A stretch of 64,000 nucleotides of DNA from CAWJHE01 sp963842455 (GCA_963842455.1 CAWJHE010000009.1:186001-250000), one strand, 5' to 3'; positions 43,944-53,520 are shown, numbered from the stretch's first letter. Notes: generated from the letters alone by a model not told the origin. Program-made: numbers and translations.

Positions 43944-43973
43944 TTGACAGGTCGTTATTTTTTGTTCTATACT
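43944..43973 (+). promoter_or_regulatory. Promoter of the metallo-hydrolase gene
   Basis: TTGACA (43944-43949), 18-base spacer, TATACT (43968-43973), then AGGAGG 10 bases later and the ATG at 43996. Confidence 0.65.
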
Positions 43974-43995
43974 AAACAAAAAAAGGAGGTTAGTG

Positions 43996-44679
43996 ATGAG
44001 TTTCAAAATTACCTGGCATGGACATGCGACTTTAAGTTTCGAAACTGGCGGCTACCAGGTATTAGTCGACCCATTCTTTAGCGGTAACCCGGCTGCAGAT
44101 ATTTCAGCAGATCAGGTTCAGGCAGATTATATTCTGGTGTCTCATGGCCATGGCGATCATGTTGGGGATGCCGTGCAAATTGCTAAACGAACGGGGGCAA
44201 TTGTCGTCAGCAATTTCGAGATCGCCAACTGGCTAGGAAATCAAAAAGTCAAAACCCATGCCCAACATATCGGCGGCGGCTACACTCACCCCTTCGGCTA
44301 TCTGAAGCTTACCCTGGCCTTACACGGTTCTGCCTTACCGGACGGTTCTTATGGAGGCAACCCAACCGGTTTCTTGCTGACAACGGAAGACAACCACAAG
44401 GTTTACATGGCTTGCGATACCGGTCTATTTGGAGATATGCGCTTAATTGGAGAAGAAGGCATTGACCTGGCTGTTATCCCTATTGGCGATAATTACACGA
44501 TGGGACCAGATGATGCCCTGCGCGCTGTTAAGCTGATCCAGCCCAAACATGTCATCCCGATCCATTACAATACCTGGGATCTGATAGCCCAGGACGCCGG
44601 CGCATGGGCAAAACAAGTCAAGGAAACAACAGGGGCAAATGTTCACATCCTGAAACCCGGAGAGAGTTTTAGCCTGTAA
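43996..44679 (+). CDS. UPF0173 metallo-beta-lactamase-fold hydrolase
   Basis: A 227-aa metal-dependent hydrolase. Metal ligands are visible in ITWHGHATL, VSHGHGDHVGDA (HxHxDH), a late ACDTGLFGDM and IPIHYNTWD. Length and motif order match UPF0173 (UlaG-like) proteins, whose substrates are mostly unknown. ATG 43996 is preferred to GTG 43993 on spacing to AGGAGG. Confidence 0.9.
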   Translation: MSFKITWHGHATLSFETGGYQVLVDPFFSGNPAADISADQVQADYILVSHGHGDHVGDAVQIAKRTGAIVVSNFEIANWLGNQKVKTHAQHIGGGYTHPFGYLKLTLALHGSALPDGSYGGNPTGFLLTTEDNHKVYMACDTGLFGDMRLIGEEGIDLAVIPIGDNYTMGPDDALRAVKLIQPKHVIPIHYNTWDLIAQDAGAWAKQVKETTGANVHILKPGESFSL

Positions 44680-44750
44680 ATCTTGATAAGGTAATCTTAA
44701 TATTCGGACAACCTCGCCCTGATATAATACCAACCTGTCAGGAGGTGATT

Positions 44751-45389
44751 ATGTTTAAGAGTCTCTTCAATCGCCGTGAGGAGGAGCAACGTGTAGCCCT
44801 TGGAGGACGTCTGCCCCCTGGGCAATCTCTAACTCAAAAATTCCCGGTTCTCCACTATGGGCCGGTTCCACGTTTTAACCCTGCTACCTGGAATTTGAAA
44901 ATTTGGGGGGAGGTGGAAAACGAAATTGTGTGGACCTGGGACCAGGTTCAGCGTCTGCCACGCACTCAAATGATCATGGATATCCATTGTGTCACCCGTT
45001 GGAGTAAATTCGATACTCTTTGGGAAGGAATTTCCGTGCGCACACTGATCGACCAGGGTACTATCAAAATTAAACCTGGCGCTCGTCATGTTATCCAACA
45101 TGCTGAATATGGCTTTACGGTTAACTTACCCTTGGACGTAGTACTGGCAGACAATTTTTTATTGGCGACTCATTTTGATGGACAACCTCTAACACCTGAT
45201 CACGGCTACCCACTGCGAGGCATCGTCGGGCACATCCCAGGGCGAGATGAATTGAAAACGCCCTATTTCTGGAAGGGTGCTAAATGGCTGCGAGGGTTAG
45301 AGTTTTCCGTTGAAGACAAACCCGGTTTCTGGGAACAAGCGGGCTACCACAACGAGGCTGATGTTTGGAAAGAAGAGCGCTTTGAGTAG
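44751..45389 (+). CDS. Sulfite-oxidase-fold molybdopterin protein (MsrP/YedY-like), no Tat signal
   Basis: A 212-aa molybdoprotein. The molybdenum-binding Cys is in DIHCVTRWS (about residue 80), followed by TVNLPLDVVLADNFLLATHF and DHGYPLRGIVGHIPG. It resembles YedY/MsrP but lacks a twin-arginine signal, so it should stay in the cytoplasm. AGGAGGTGATT precedes ATG 44751. A TATAAT box lies at about 44723. Substrate unknown. Confidence 0.86.
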   Translation: MFKSLFNRREEEQRVALGGRLPPGQSLTQKFPVLHYGPVPRFNPATWNLKIWGEVENEIVWTWDQVQRLPRTQMIMDIHCVTRWSKFDTLWEGISVRTLIDQGTIKIKPGARHVIQHAEYGFTVNLPLDVVLADNFLLATHFDGQPLTPDHGYPLRGIVGHIPGRDELKTPYFWKGAKWLRGLEFSVEDKPGFWEQAGYHNEADVWKEERFE

Positions 45390-45396
45390 CACATTT

Positions 45397-46356
45397 TTAG
45401 AGTTGTTGATTGTGAAATCCAGGATCGAGTTTCAATAATTCCCCTCGTTTGACTTGAAAATCATCGAAGTCACGCGCCACAATTGCGCCAGGGAAGATTT
45501 CTCGCGCTTCTGCCAACACATCCCGCTCCCTATAACGCCGTGAGATATGCGTTAATATCAAATGTTTTACATTTGCACGGACTGCCAATTGGGCCGCCAT
45601 TTTTGCAGTCAGGTGTGCAAAGTCACGCGCCATTTCCGCTTCTTCGTCTAAGTAAGTTGACTCGATCACCAAAACATCTGCATCTTGACAGAAATCCACC
45701 AAGTCCTCTGTCCGGCCTACATCACCAATGTGAACCAGGCGCGTTCCCAGACGTTCTTCGCCCAATACCTCATCAGGTTGAATTTGCCGGCCATCGGGTA
45801 GCACAACTGCCTGTCCATTCACAAGGTCGCGCCGCCAAGGTCCGGGCGGGATCTGCAATGCCTCGGCCTTATCCGGTAAAAAAGGACGGCGCGCTTTCTC
45901 CTGAAACAAAAAACCAAAACAGTCCGGACCGCGATGATAAACCGGAAAAGCTGATACTTGAAAGTCTTCCGTATCCATGAAGACCCCTGCCTCAAGTGTC
46001 CGAAATTGGATATCAATGGGGGGCGTGTTGCCCCGTAAAACAACCCCATACAATAGATCATGGATGCGATCTAACGCCCATCGCCCACCAAAAATCTCTA
46101 AACCTTCGATTGTCTCCCAGCGGGAGAATGTAGAAAGCAACCCTGCCAGACCTAAAATATGATCCAGATGCCCATGAGTAATCAGGATGCGGTTTAAGCG
46201 TTTAAAACCTAAACCAGACTGCATAATCTGTCTCTGGGTTCCTTCCCCGCAGTCTATTAAGAAGCGAAATTCATCGTGCATGACCATTTGGGAAGATAAA
46301 CCACGCCGGATCGATGGCGCAGATGCCGAGGTGCCAAGAAAAAAGATTTCAAACAA
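45397..46356 (-). CDS. rnz: Ribonuclease Z
   Basis: A 319-aa tRNA 3'-processing endonuclease of the beta-lactamase fold. Motifs: FFLGTSASAPSIRRGLSS, LIDCGEGTQRQ, ILITHGHLDHILGLAGLLST (HxHxDH), a central long loop, VLVIESTYLDEEAEMA and LILTHISRRY. The tRNA genes in this window lack encoded CCA, consistent with a need for RNase Z. Convergent with the sulfite-oxidase-like gene. Confidence 0.95.
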   Translation of the reverse strand: MFEIFFLGTSASAPSIRRGLSSQMVMHDEFRFLIDCGEGTQRQIMQSGLGFKRLNRILITHGHLDHILGLAGLLSTFSRWETIEGLEIFGGRWALDRIHDLLYGVVLRGNTPPIDIQFRTLEAGVFMDTEDFQVSAFPVYHRGPDCFGFLFQEKARRPFLPDKAEALQIPPGPWRRDLVNGQAVVLPDGRQIQPDEVLGEERLGTRLVHIGDVGRTEDLVDFCQDADVLVIESTYLDEEAEMARDFAHLTAKMAAQLAVRANVKHLILTHISRRYRERDVLAEAREIFPGAIVARDFDDFQVKRGELLKLDPGFHNQQL

Positions 46357-46595
46357 GGGGTTTTGCCTTTCTTTCCATCTGCCAATAACCGGAATATGAT
46401 CCGAATAAGGCAGCTATAATCTTAATTGAAAGATTATTTTACCTCATGTTCACAAGTAGATTTCCACCAGAAGTCGAGAGAATGGCTCGATACTCAGTTG
46501 ATCCTCATTTTCGAGACGATAATTTCCAGTTTTTCCTCTGTGCTATAATCGATCCATACCCAATTGGAGCTTCTACCAGGTAATTGAGCTGAAAT

Positions 46596-49043
46596 ATGGC
46601 AACAAAAACGACAAAAAAACCTACAACAAAACCCAAGCCAGCTGCAAGCAGCAAGAATTTACCTGTCAGGAAAACGTCTGCTAAAAAAGCACCTGCAAAA
46701 AGAAGCCCTGCCCCAAAAGCTGCTGCGAAGGCAAGTTCTAAGGCAAGCGTGAAGACACGCGCCTCAAAAACGCCTTCTCCTGCAAAAAAGATACGAATGC
46801 CGCGCACATCACGCCCCGTACGCGAGGGAATGTCGCTCGACCGAAAGCTCGATATTTCAGGGATGGTTTTAACCTTGCTTGGAGTGATTACGCTGCTCAG
46901 CCTGCTTTCGCCAATTAACAGCAAACTTACCATGCAATGGATGTTGGCAATCCGAACAGCCTTTGGATTGGGCATAACTATCTTTCCATTTGCCCTGATC
47001 CTATGTGGCTTATGGCTTATCCTAAGAAATTTTGAGCGCATTCCACAACTGGCCTTCGAGCGTTTATTAGGCCTGGTATTATTGTTCCTAAACCTATTAG
47101 CTAGCTCCCATTTTATTTCCGTACTTCGTACCCAGGCAGACCCATACGAGCTGGCTCTTGCCGGTCAAGGTGGTGGATATACGGGTGCTTTTATTGTCAA
47201 AGCTCTGGATGTTTCACTCGGTACAGGCGGTTCAGTCATTGCACTGGTAGCCTGGTTGGTCATTGCCCTGGTGCTTACCATGGATATGACCATTGGCGAA
47301 ATGGCGCGCCGTGTTTCACCTCTGTGGACCTATATCTCGGACGGGCTGGGTGAACGAATTTCTGCGCTTGGCTCATTGCGACATCCTAAAAATTCTCCGC
47401 CAACTGCAGGATACTCAGACTTGATCCCTGTCACAGGAGAAAACAGTGAGAGGCGCCCATCAGGCGCAATGTCAGCAAACGCCAGCAACGCTGCTGCTGG
47501 AACCCAAGCCATGCCCCAATTCATCCCAAGTTATTCAAACACTGCATCTCCCTATATATGGAGCCTGCCTCCTGTAGAAGAAATTTTAGACTTGGGCAGT
47601 CAAATCGGTGTGGATGAAAATATTGATCAGGAGCGGGCTAAGCTGATCGAAGAGACATTAGGCTCCTTCGGCGCTCCAGGACGAGTTATCGAGATCAACC
47701 GCGGCCCCACCATTACCCAATTCGGCGTAGAGCCAGACTTTATCGAATCGCGCGGTGGGCGCATGCGCGTCAGAGTCAGCAAAATCACTGCCCTGGCAGA
47801 TGACTTAGCCCTGGCGCTTTCTGCCCGGACTATTCGCATCCAGGCGCCTGTACCAGGCAAAGGCTTTGTGGGAATCGAAGTTCCCAACGAAGAGGTCTCG
47901 CTAGTCGCCCTACGCGATTTAATCGATAGCGAAACCTATAAACGCATGAAGTCTCCCTTGCGGTTTGCATTGGGCCAAAATGTATCTGGAAATGCTGTCG
48001 TAGCAGACCTGGCAGCCATGCCCCACCTGCTAATCGCCGGTGCAACCGGTTCTGGTAAATCGGTGTGCGTCAATGCTCTAATCAGCTGCCTGCTGATTAA
48101 TAATACCCCTGACGATTTGCGCTTAATCATGGTAGACCCGAAGCGAGTGGAGCTAACCGGATATAACGGCATTCCCCATCTTCTAGCGCCGGTTGTCGTT
48201 GAGCTGGAAAAGGTTGTAACCGTGTTGCAATGGGTAACGCGAGAAATGGATATGCGTTACCGGAAGTTGGCCGAGGCAGGTTGCCGAAATATTCAAGAAT
48301 TTAACGCAAAATCAGCTTCACGCGGCGAGAAAAAACTACCGTTCCTGGTTGTGATTATTGATGAGCTGGCAGATTTAATGATGATGTCGCCGGATGAGAC
48401 GGAGCGCACGATTACGCGCCTGGCTCAGTTAGCACGGGCAACAGGCATTCATCTGGTGATTGCCACACAACGCCCTTCTGTAGATGTTGTCACTGGCCTG
48501 ATCAAGGCGAATTTTCCAGCGCGTGTTGCTTTTGCAGTTGCATCGGGAGTTGATAGCCGGGTTATACTGGATCAACCCGGCGCTGAGCGCTTGCTTGGCC
48601 GCGGTGATATGCTCTTCCAGGCGCCGGATGCACCAGCACCGGTCCGGTTACAAGGTGTGTATGTCTCTGATAACGAGACCTTCAACCTGGTTTCTTATTG
48701 GCAAGCCTTGTCAGGCAAAGCCCAGCCAGCCCCATCGATTGCAGGCGGCATTGTTGACGCCATTCCATCGGATCTTCCACTTAAACAGATGCCGCTCTGG
48801 GAAGAAATGAAAGCCGAAGAAAACAGCGATCCGTTGTTTAACGAGGCAGTCGACCTGGCCCGCAAACAAGGTCGCGCATCGATTTCAATGCTCCAACGCC
48901 GCCTGCGTATTGGTTATACACGCTCGGCTCGTCTGGTAGAAGCCATGGAAGAAAGAGGGATTGTCAGTGGTCCAGATCCAAATACAGGCACCCGAGAAAT
49001 CCTGGATTATGGTCAAAGCGCTCCACCCGTTGATGACAATTAA
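46596..49043 (+). CDS. ftsK: DNA translocase FtsK/SpoIIIE
   Basis: An 815-aa chromosome-segregation motor. A Lys/Ala-rich basic N-terminus (1-60), four membrane helices (about 85-240), a linker, then the motor: Walker A GATGSGKS (482-489), VDPKRVELTGYNGIPHLLAP, Walker B FLVVIIDELADLMMM, RLAQLARATGIHLVIATQRP, and a C-terminal gamma winged helix (ISMLQRRLRIGYTRSARLVE). It pumps DNA through the septum and activates XerCD. A TATAAT at about 46547 is the likely -10. Confidence 0.96.
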   Translation: MATKTTKKPTTKPKPAASSKNLPVRKTSAKKAPAKRSPAPKAAAKASSKASVKTRASKTPSPAKKIRMPRTSRPVREGMSLDRKLDISGMVLTLLGVITLLSLLSPINSKLTMQWMLAIRTAFGLGITIFPFALILCGLWLILRNFERIPQLAFERLLGLVLLFLNLLASSHFISVLRTQADPYELALAGQGGGYTGAFIVKALDVSLGTGGSVIALVAWLVIALVLTMDMTIGEMARRVSPLWTYISDGLGERISALGSLRHPKNSPPTAGYSDLIPVTGENSERRPSGAMSANASNAAAGTQAMPQFIPSYSNTASPYIWSLPPVEEILDLGSQIGVDENIDQERAKLIEETLGSFGAPGRVIEINRGPTITQFGVEPDFIESRGGRMRVRVSKITALADDLALALSARTIRIQAPVPGKGFVGIEVPNEEVSLVALRDLIDSETYKRMKSPLRFALGQNVSGNAVVADLAAMPHLLIAGATGSGKSVCVNALISCLLINNTPDDLRLIMVDPKRVELTGYNGIPHLLAPVVVELEKVVTVLQWVTREMDMRYRKLAEAGCRNIQEFNAKSASRGEKKLPFLVVIIDELADLMMMSPDETERTITRLAQLARATGIHLVIATQRPSVDVVTGLIKANFPARVAFAVASGVDSRVILDQPGAERLLGRGDMLFQAPDAPAPVRLQGVYVSDNETFNLVSYWQALSGKAQPAPSIAGGIVDAIPSDLPLKQMPLWEEMKAEENSDPLFNEAVDLARKQGRASISMLQRRLRIGYTRSARLVEAMEERGIVSGPDPNTGTREILDYGQSAPPVDDN

Positions 49044-50261
49044 ATGACCATGTTGCAACGTTGCCTCACTTACTTTTTGCTTGCATTCATGCTTAGCGCC
49101 TGCACCCCAGCAGCAGCTCAACCAGAGCAGGACCGCCTGGCTTCCCCTTTGTCCACCCCGTTTGAGCAAAACATTCCAAACCCATCCAGCATACCTGCTG
49201 GTAGCCAGACTCCCCAGCCGGCAGCACTTCCCACCCGGGAACTAACATCAACCACAATGCTGCCGCCAACTCAATTACCCACCTCCACCATGATAGAGCC
49301 AACGCAAACGGCTGTACCCACGCAAGAACCTGTTACCAGGCTTGTTTTTACCGGAATCATCGTACCTGCCCGCTGTGTTCAGGCTCACCTGGATGAAATC
49401 GGAGACCCTGACTATCCATATGAAGAGGTTCAACCTATCTTGAGTGACGCTGATCTCTCTATTGGATCATTTAACGCAACCATGAGCGATAAGGTCGTAC
49501 ACACCGGTTGTGTATGGACTTATCAGTTAGTCGGTAGTCCCGACAATGCCGATGCCCTGGCAAGAGCTGGTTTCGACATAATGAGCGTTGCAACCAACCA
49601 TATAAAAGACTGCGGTCTGTTGAAAAGTTGGTGTGATGAGACTTTCTTTGATACCCTTGAACACTTAAACCGTGTGGGTATACAGACAGTCGGTGCAGGA
49701 GAAAATTTACCTAAAGCCTTAGAACCTGTTGTGGTTACGATCAATGGTATTCGCTTTGCTTTCGTTTCGTTAGGCGACAGCAAGTTGAGCGAGACGGTCT
49801 TCGCCGCAGATGACCATCCGGGCATTGCCAAGCTGACAGAAGAAAACATGCGTCTGGCTTTAGATAAAGCTCACCAAATGGCAGATGTCGTTATCGCATT
49901 ACCGCATTGGGGCCCAGAAGATGAATTGCTTCCCAATTGGATCCAACGCGGTCAGGCGCGTTACATTGTTGAAGCCGGAGCTGACCTGGTAGTTGGTAAC
50001 CACACGCACGTTGTCCAGGCATACCAGGTGATTGAGGAAATCCCTGTGTTCTATGGATTGGGTAATTTTGTGTTCGACCAGGGCCTGCGAGACCACCGCC
50101 AGGGTGTCATCCTAGTTGTCACATTCATCGGCAACAAATATGCTGGTTTTGAGATGATCCCTACCCATGTAGATCCAGATGGTCGAGTACATTTGGCAGA
50201 TGCAGCAGAGTCGGCAGAGATCCTGGAGCGCGTCCAGGCAGCCAGTGAACTACTAAGATAG
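49044..50261 (+). CDS. CapA-like lipoprotein (poly-gamma-glutamate synthesis family)
   Basis: A 405-aa lipoprotein: signal with lipobox FMLSACTP (Cys at about 20), a Thr/Pro-rich linker to residue about 95, then a CapA metallophosphatase-type domain with SDADLSIGSFNATMSD, FDIMSVATNHIKDCGLL, VVIALPHWGPEDE, ADLVVGNHTHVVQAYQ and VFYGLGNFVFDQ. It starts directly after the ftsK stop. CapA homologues work in capsule polymers, but most stand-alone ones are uncharacterised. Confidence 0.87.
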   Translation: MTMLQRCLTYFLLAFMLSACTPAAAQPEQDRLASPLSTPFEQNIPNPSSIPAGSQTPQPAALPTRELTSTTMLPPTQLPTSTMIEPTQTAVPTQEPVTRLVFTGIIVPARCVQAHLDEIGDPDYPYEEVQPILSDADLSIGSFNATMSDKVVHTGCVWTYQLVGSPDNADALARAGFDIMSVATNHIKDCGLLKSWCDETFFDTLEHLNRVGIQTVGAGENLPKALEPVVVTINGIRFAFVSLGDSKLSETVFAADDHPGIAKLTEENMRLALDKAHQMADVVIALPHWGPEDELLPNWIQRGQARYIVEAGADLVVGNHTHVVQAYQVIEEIPVFYGLGNFVFDQGLRDHRQGVILVVTFIGNKYAGFEMIPTHVDPDGRVHLADAAESAEILERVQAASELLR

Positions 50262-50272
50262 AACCCAACAGC

Positions 50273-50728
50273 TTACACTCCAGGATGTTGACAATCGCTA
50301 CACAGCCCAAAGAGCTGGAGCCAGTGATCGCGAATCGAATAACCACTGTCACCAGCGACATCAGCGATCATGGCGCCCATTTTTTCGTTATCGCCACTGA
50401 AATAGATCACCTTTCCGCATCGCTCGCAAATCAACAAATGCTGGTGACCGGTTGCCGCAGCGATAAAACCCTGGCAGCTTGTTGGCAAATGAACACGCTG
50501 CAGACAACCCAGTTCTTCTAATTTTTCTATCGTACGATATACAGTAACTAAACCCAGGCTTGGGTATTGCTGGCGGGCTTTTTCGTATACATCCAGCGGG
50601 CTCAATATATAATGGCTGGAAGCGATGGTTTCTACTACGGCCTGGCGCGGAGCAGTTAAGCGGTAGCCATTTTCTTTCAGAAGCTCCAACCAGCTTTCAG
50701 CATTCCTTTCCATAACGTGGTTATTCAT
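50273..50728 (-). CDS. zur: Fur-family regulator, probable zinc repressor Zur
   Basis: A 151-aa Fur-type protein: ENGYRLTAPRQAVVETIA (DNA-binding domain), LVTVYRTIEKLEELGCLQRV, then ATGHQHLLICERCGKV with a CxxC zinc pair and a second pair LCSDCQHPGV at the end. It is the last gene of the znuACB operon, 10 bases after znuB, so zinc is the likely effector (Zur rather than Fur). Confidence 0.86.
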   Translation of the reverse strand: MNNHVMERNAESWLELLKENGYRLTAPRQAVVETIASSHYILSPLDVYEKARQQYPSLGLVTVYRTIEKLEELGCLQRVHLPTSCQGFIAAATGHQHLLICERCGKVIYFSGDNEKMGAMIADVAGDSGYSIRDHWLQLFGLCSDCQHPGV

Positions 50729-50737
50729 TTTGGCGCC

Positions 50738-51589
50738 TCAATTCCCATTTGCCAATTTTTTCTGGATGGTTCGAAAACTCCAGGCTAAAACAAAAAATGC
50801 AGTACTGGTTAATACAATCGCTGCGCCCGAGGCCACGCTGGCATAGTAGGAAATATACAAACCGATAATCCCGGATAAGGATGCCATGGCAGCAGCCAAG
50901 GCCATCATGATAGGCAAACGCTTGGTCAACAGAAAGCCAGCCGCTGCCGGTGTAACCAACATAGCCACCATCAACGCCACGCCTACAGCCTGTAGGGAGA
51001 CTACAATCGCCAGGGCAATCAAGATCAGCATTAAGTTTTCTAAGGCTCTAGCCGGTAACCGCAAAGTCACAGCTAACAAAGGATCAAAAGTTAACACCAA
51101 AAACTCTTTGTAAAAGACCAAAACCAGGATCACAATCACAGCCCCAAAGATGGCAATCAGGCGAAGATCGCTTGACGAGACGCCTAATACATCACCGAAC
51201 AAAAAATGGGTCAGGTCGACGGAATAATCCCTCACCGTGGAAATGAGGGCAATTCCTAAAGCAAACATACCTGCAAAAACGATCCCAATGGCGGTATCTT
51301 CACGGATTTTCGCTCCTTTGCTGATTGCGCCAATCCCCAGGGAGCTGATCACAGCAGAAACCAACGCCCACCAGAAAAGGGGTTCACGAGCGCCATTGCC
51401 TACCAGGTAACCAATCGCCACACCAGGGAGAATCGAATGCGCCAGGGCATCGCCAAAAAAGGCCATCCCGCGTAAGACCACATAAGTGCCCACCATAGCA
51501 CAGACCACACCCACCATCAAGGCTGCCAATATGCCGCGCTGCATAAATGCGTAACCCAAAGGTTCTGTCAATAAAGTGATCCAGCTCAT
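50738..51589 (-). CDS. znuB: Zinc ABC transporter permease ZnuB
   Basis: A 283-aa permease of the ABC-3 family with about eight helices. Seen: MVGVVCAMVGTYVVLRGMAF (family start), FGDALAHSILPGVAIGYLVG, and a late AAGFLLTKRLPIMMALAAAM. ATG 51589 overlaps the stop of the ATPase gene (ATGA) and has GGAGG upstream. Works with ZnuA and ZnuC to import zinc or manganese. Confidence 0.92.
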   Translation of the reverse strand: MSWITLLTEPLGYAFMQRGILAALMVGVVCAMVGTYVVLRGMAFFGDALAHSILPGVAIGYLVGNGAREPLFWWALVSAVISSLGIGAISKGAKIREDTAIGIVFAGMFALGIALISTVRDYSVDLTHFLFGDVLGVSSSDLRLIAIFGAVIVILVLVFYKEFLVLTFDPLLAVTLRLPARALENLMLILIALAIVVSLQAVGVALMVAMLVTPAAAGFLLTKRLPIMMALAAAMASLSGIIGLYISYYASVASGAAIVLTSTAFFVLAWSFRTIQKKLANGN

Positions 51590-52431
51590 GAAAGTTCCTC
51601 CCCGTCTGTGCAGCAACTATCGGTGACAGCCATGATGGATTCGCTGGCATTAATCAAGCGCAGATGACCGCCATATGCAGCCATTAATTTCTCGGGCTGG
51701 AATACATGCTGAGGTGTGCCAATACCAATCAAGCGGCGGTTCAACAACATCACGCGGTCAAAGCGGGCTGCAGCCTGCTCTAAATCGTGGGTAGCCATGA
51801 TGACTGTTACAGAGCGTTGTTTTAGCTGATCTAGAATTTCAAATATCACCTCCTGGGAATTCAGATCTAACCCAGATAAAGGCTCATCCATCAACATCAG
51901 CTCAGCTTCCTGCGCCAAAGAGCGGGCAATAAACATCCGCTGTTGTTGCCCACCGGAAAGCTCATTGATTTGTCGACCGGCCAACTCTAAAAGACCCACA
52001 TCCTGTAAAGCCTGGTGAACATGATCCCAGTCCCGGCGCTTTGGCCAGCGCAGCAGACCCATCTTCCCAATCCTGCCCATCATGACCACATCCTCTACAT
52101 TGGCCGGAAAAGTCCAATCTACCTGGCTGCGCTGCGGTACATAGGCAATACAAATATGTCCTGTAGGACCATAGCCATAAACTTGCACAGACCCGCTACT
52201 ATAAGGCAAAACGCCTGCAATAACCTTAAACAGTGTGCTTTTTCCAGCGCCATTTGGGCCGACGAGTGCAACTCTCTCCCCAGTATGCAGATGAAAACTG
52301 AGGTCCTCCAGAACTGAACCCGTGTCATATTTCACCCACAAATGCTCGACCTCCAAAATGGGCGCTTCATGTTGATGAGAGACCCCATGACCACCCAGCT
52401 TTGAACCGCGCAATTCTTTAATAATTTCCAT
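51586..52431 (-). CDS. znuC: Zinc ABC transporter ATPase ZnuC
   Basis: A 281-aa ATPase: Walker A GPNGAGKST (about 57-65), Q-loop AYVPQRSQVDW, signature LSGGQQQRMFIARSLAQEAE, Walker B LMLMDEPLSGLD, switch His ATHDLEQAA. The VPQ followed by WTFP is typical of metal importers. Coupled to both neighbours in the znuACB unit. The C-terminus (TDSCCTDGEELS) has a Cys pair of unknown role. Confidence 0.94.
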   Translation of the reverse strand: MEIIKELRGSKLGGHGVSHQHEAPILEVEHLWVKYDTGSVLEDLSFHLHTGERVALVGPNGAGKSTLFKVIAGVLPYSSGSVQVYGYGPTGHICIAYVPQRSQVDWTFPANVEDVVMMGRIGKMGLLRWPKRRDWDHVHQALQDVGLLELAGRQINELSGGQQQRMFIARSLAQEAELMLMDEPLSGLDLNSQEVIFEILDQLKQRSVTVIMATHDLEQAAARFDRVMLLNRRLIGIGTPQHVFQPEKLMAAYGGHLRLINASESIMAVTDSCCTDGEELS

Positions 52432-52447
52432 TAAAATTCATCCTGAC

Positions 52448-53395
52448 TTATTTTAAGGCTTCTACGATCGCATTCACATTGAAACGCATATAATCCAAAT
52501 AGGTTGGTGCAGGACCATCTGCATCTGTCAATGAACCAGTAAAAAGGAAGACCAGTTTTGTGCCTGTATCATTGGCGACCCGTTGTGCCAGGCTGGGGTT
52601 GACTGTATTCCCGACAAAGATCGCTCGCGCCCCATAATTCCGAATCGCATCCTCTAAACGAGCTAATTCCATTGCAGATGGCTCGGAGAGGCTGCTGTAT
52701 CCGGGGACAATCGCTCCAATTTGTGTAAAGCCATACCTTTCGGCAAAGTACACAAACAATTGGTGATCTGTGACCAGCTCCCGATTGGAGGGTGGTATGA
52801 GAGTTATCTGCTCAATGATCCAGCGGTTGAGCTCTTCTAATTCATCCCGGTAGATAGCTGCGTTTTGCTGATAAATCATCGCATTCTGCGGATCCATTTC
52901 TGCCAGGGCTTTTTCAATTCGATCTGTCCAAACCAGGACATTATGGGGATCCATCCAAACATGAGGGTCACCGCTATGCTCATCTTCCTCTGTTTGCTCA
53001 TTGCTTGTAGAATGCTCATCTTGTGAAGAAGCTTCTAGCAGAGCAATTCCTTCCGATACTTCAACCTGCCTCGCCTGGCTACCGGAATTCTCCAGTAAAG
53101 CCTGCATAAAAGTCTCTAACCCGGCCCCATTGGTGAAGATCACCTGTGCATCAACTACACGCGCCATATCTTGTGGGGTAGGCTGAAAGCTATGCGGGTC
53201 GGTGCCAGGCGGTATTAACACGGTCAAATTAATCCGATCTCCGCCTACTTGAGAAACCACATCAGCGACTATATTGGTAGTAGCCACTACCTGAAGCAAC
53301 CCTTCTTCCTGCCTTACCCCACCATCAGTCATATTGGTGCAGGCAGACAGGCTAATGAGCCACACAAGCATCCAAATAAATTTCGCAGTTCTCAT
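52448..53395 (-). CDS. znuA: Zinc-binding lipoprotein ZnuA
   Basis: A cluster-9 solute-binding protein of about 315 aa. Lipobox SLSACT (Cys near 19); mature domain VVATTNIVADVVSQVGG, PPGTDPHSFQPTPQD (first His ligand), an acidic His-rich loop (DEHSTSNEQTEEDEHSG), GDPHVWMDPHN (second His), TDHQLFVYFAERYG (third His). The His/Asp-rich loop is typical of zinc rather than manganese binders. ATG 53395 has GGAG upstream. Promoter and Zur-type box lie just before it. Confidence 0.92.
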   Translation of the reverse strand: MRTAKFIWMLVWLISLSACTNMTDGGVRQEEGLLQVVATTNIVADVVSQVGGDRINLTVLIPPGTDPHSFQPTPQDMARVVDAQVIFTNGAGLETFMQALLENSGSQARQVEVSEGIALLEASSQDEHSTSNEQTEEDEHSGDPHVWMDPHNVLVWTDRIEKALAEMDPQNAMIYQQNAAIYRDELEELNRWIIEQITLIPPSNRELVTDHQLFVYFAERYGFTQIGAIVPGYSSLSEPSAMELARLEDAIRNYGARAIFVGNTVNPSLAQRVANDTGTKLVFLFTGSLTDADGPAPTYLDYMRFNVNAIVEALK

Positions 53396-53425
53396 CACCA
53401 AACTCCAAACAATTCTTTAATGAAA

Positions 53426-53442
53426 ATGAAAATCGTTTTCAT
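53426..53442. promoter_or_regulatory. Zur/Fur-type operator of the zinc operon
   Basis: Perfect inverted repeat ATGAAAA-TCG-TTTTCAT (ATGAAAATCGTTTTCAT), extended on the left by another TGAAAA. It overlaps the reverse -10 box (53441-53446) and the transcription start of znuA. Zur boxes are AT-rich dyads of this form; binding by the operon's own Zur is inferred. Confidence 0.72.
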
Positions 53443-53468
53443 TATAGGCACAATCAATTTTTTGTCAA
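53441..53468 (-). promoter_or_regulatory. Promoter of the znuA-znuC-znuB-zur operon
   Basis: Minus strand TTGACA (53463-53468), 16-base spacer, TATAAT (53441-53446): full consensus hexamers, with the operator across the -10 and start site. Confidence 0.78.
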
Positions 53469-53494
53469 GCTGCTCACAAAAATCAGATAAAAAA

Positions 53495-53520
53495 AGTGAG
53501 GCAAGATGACCTGCCTCACT
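53495..53520 (-). terminator. Terminator after the double-LysM gene
   Basis: AGTGAGGCA (53495-53503) pairs with TGCCTCACT (53512-53520), loop 8 bases, followed on the minus strand by a TTTTTT run. It isolates the LysM gene from the znuA promoter 27 bases on. Confidence 0.8.

Noticed and set aside
46505..47041. A 178-codon minus-strand frame across the start of ftsK
   Set aside because: Antisense to the Lys/Ala-rich N-terminus of FtsK; its Phe/Val/Leu-rich content is the mirror of AAA/GCA codons.
48030..48070. Relation of FtsK to the HerA-like proteins as one defence system
   Set aside because: FtsK, HerA and the right-edge ATPase share a superfamily but stand in separate, unrelated contexts far apart in the window.
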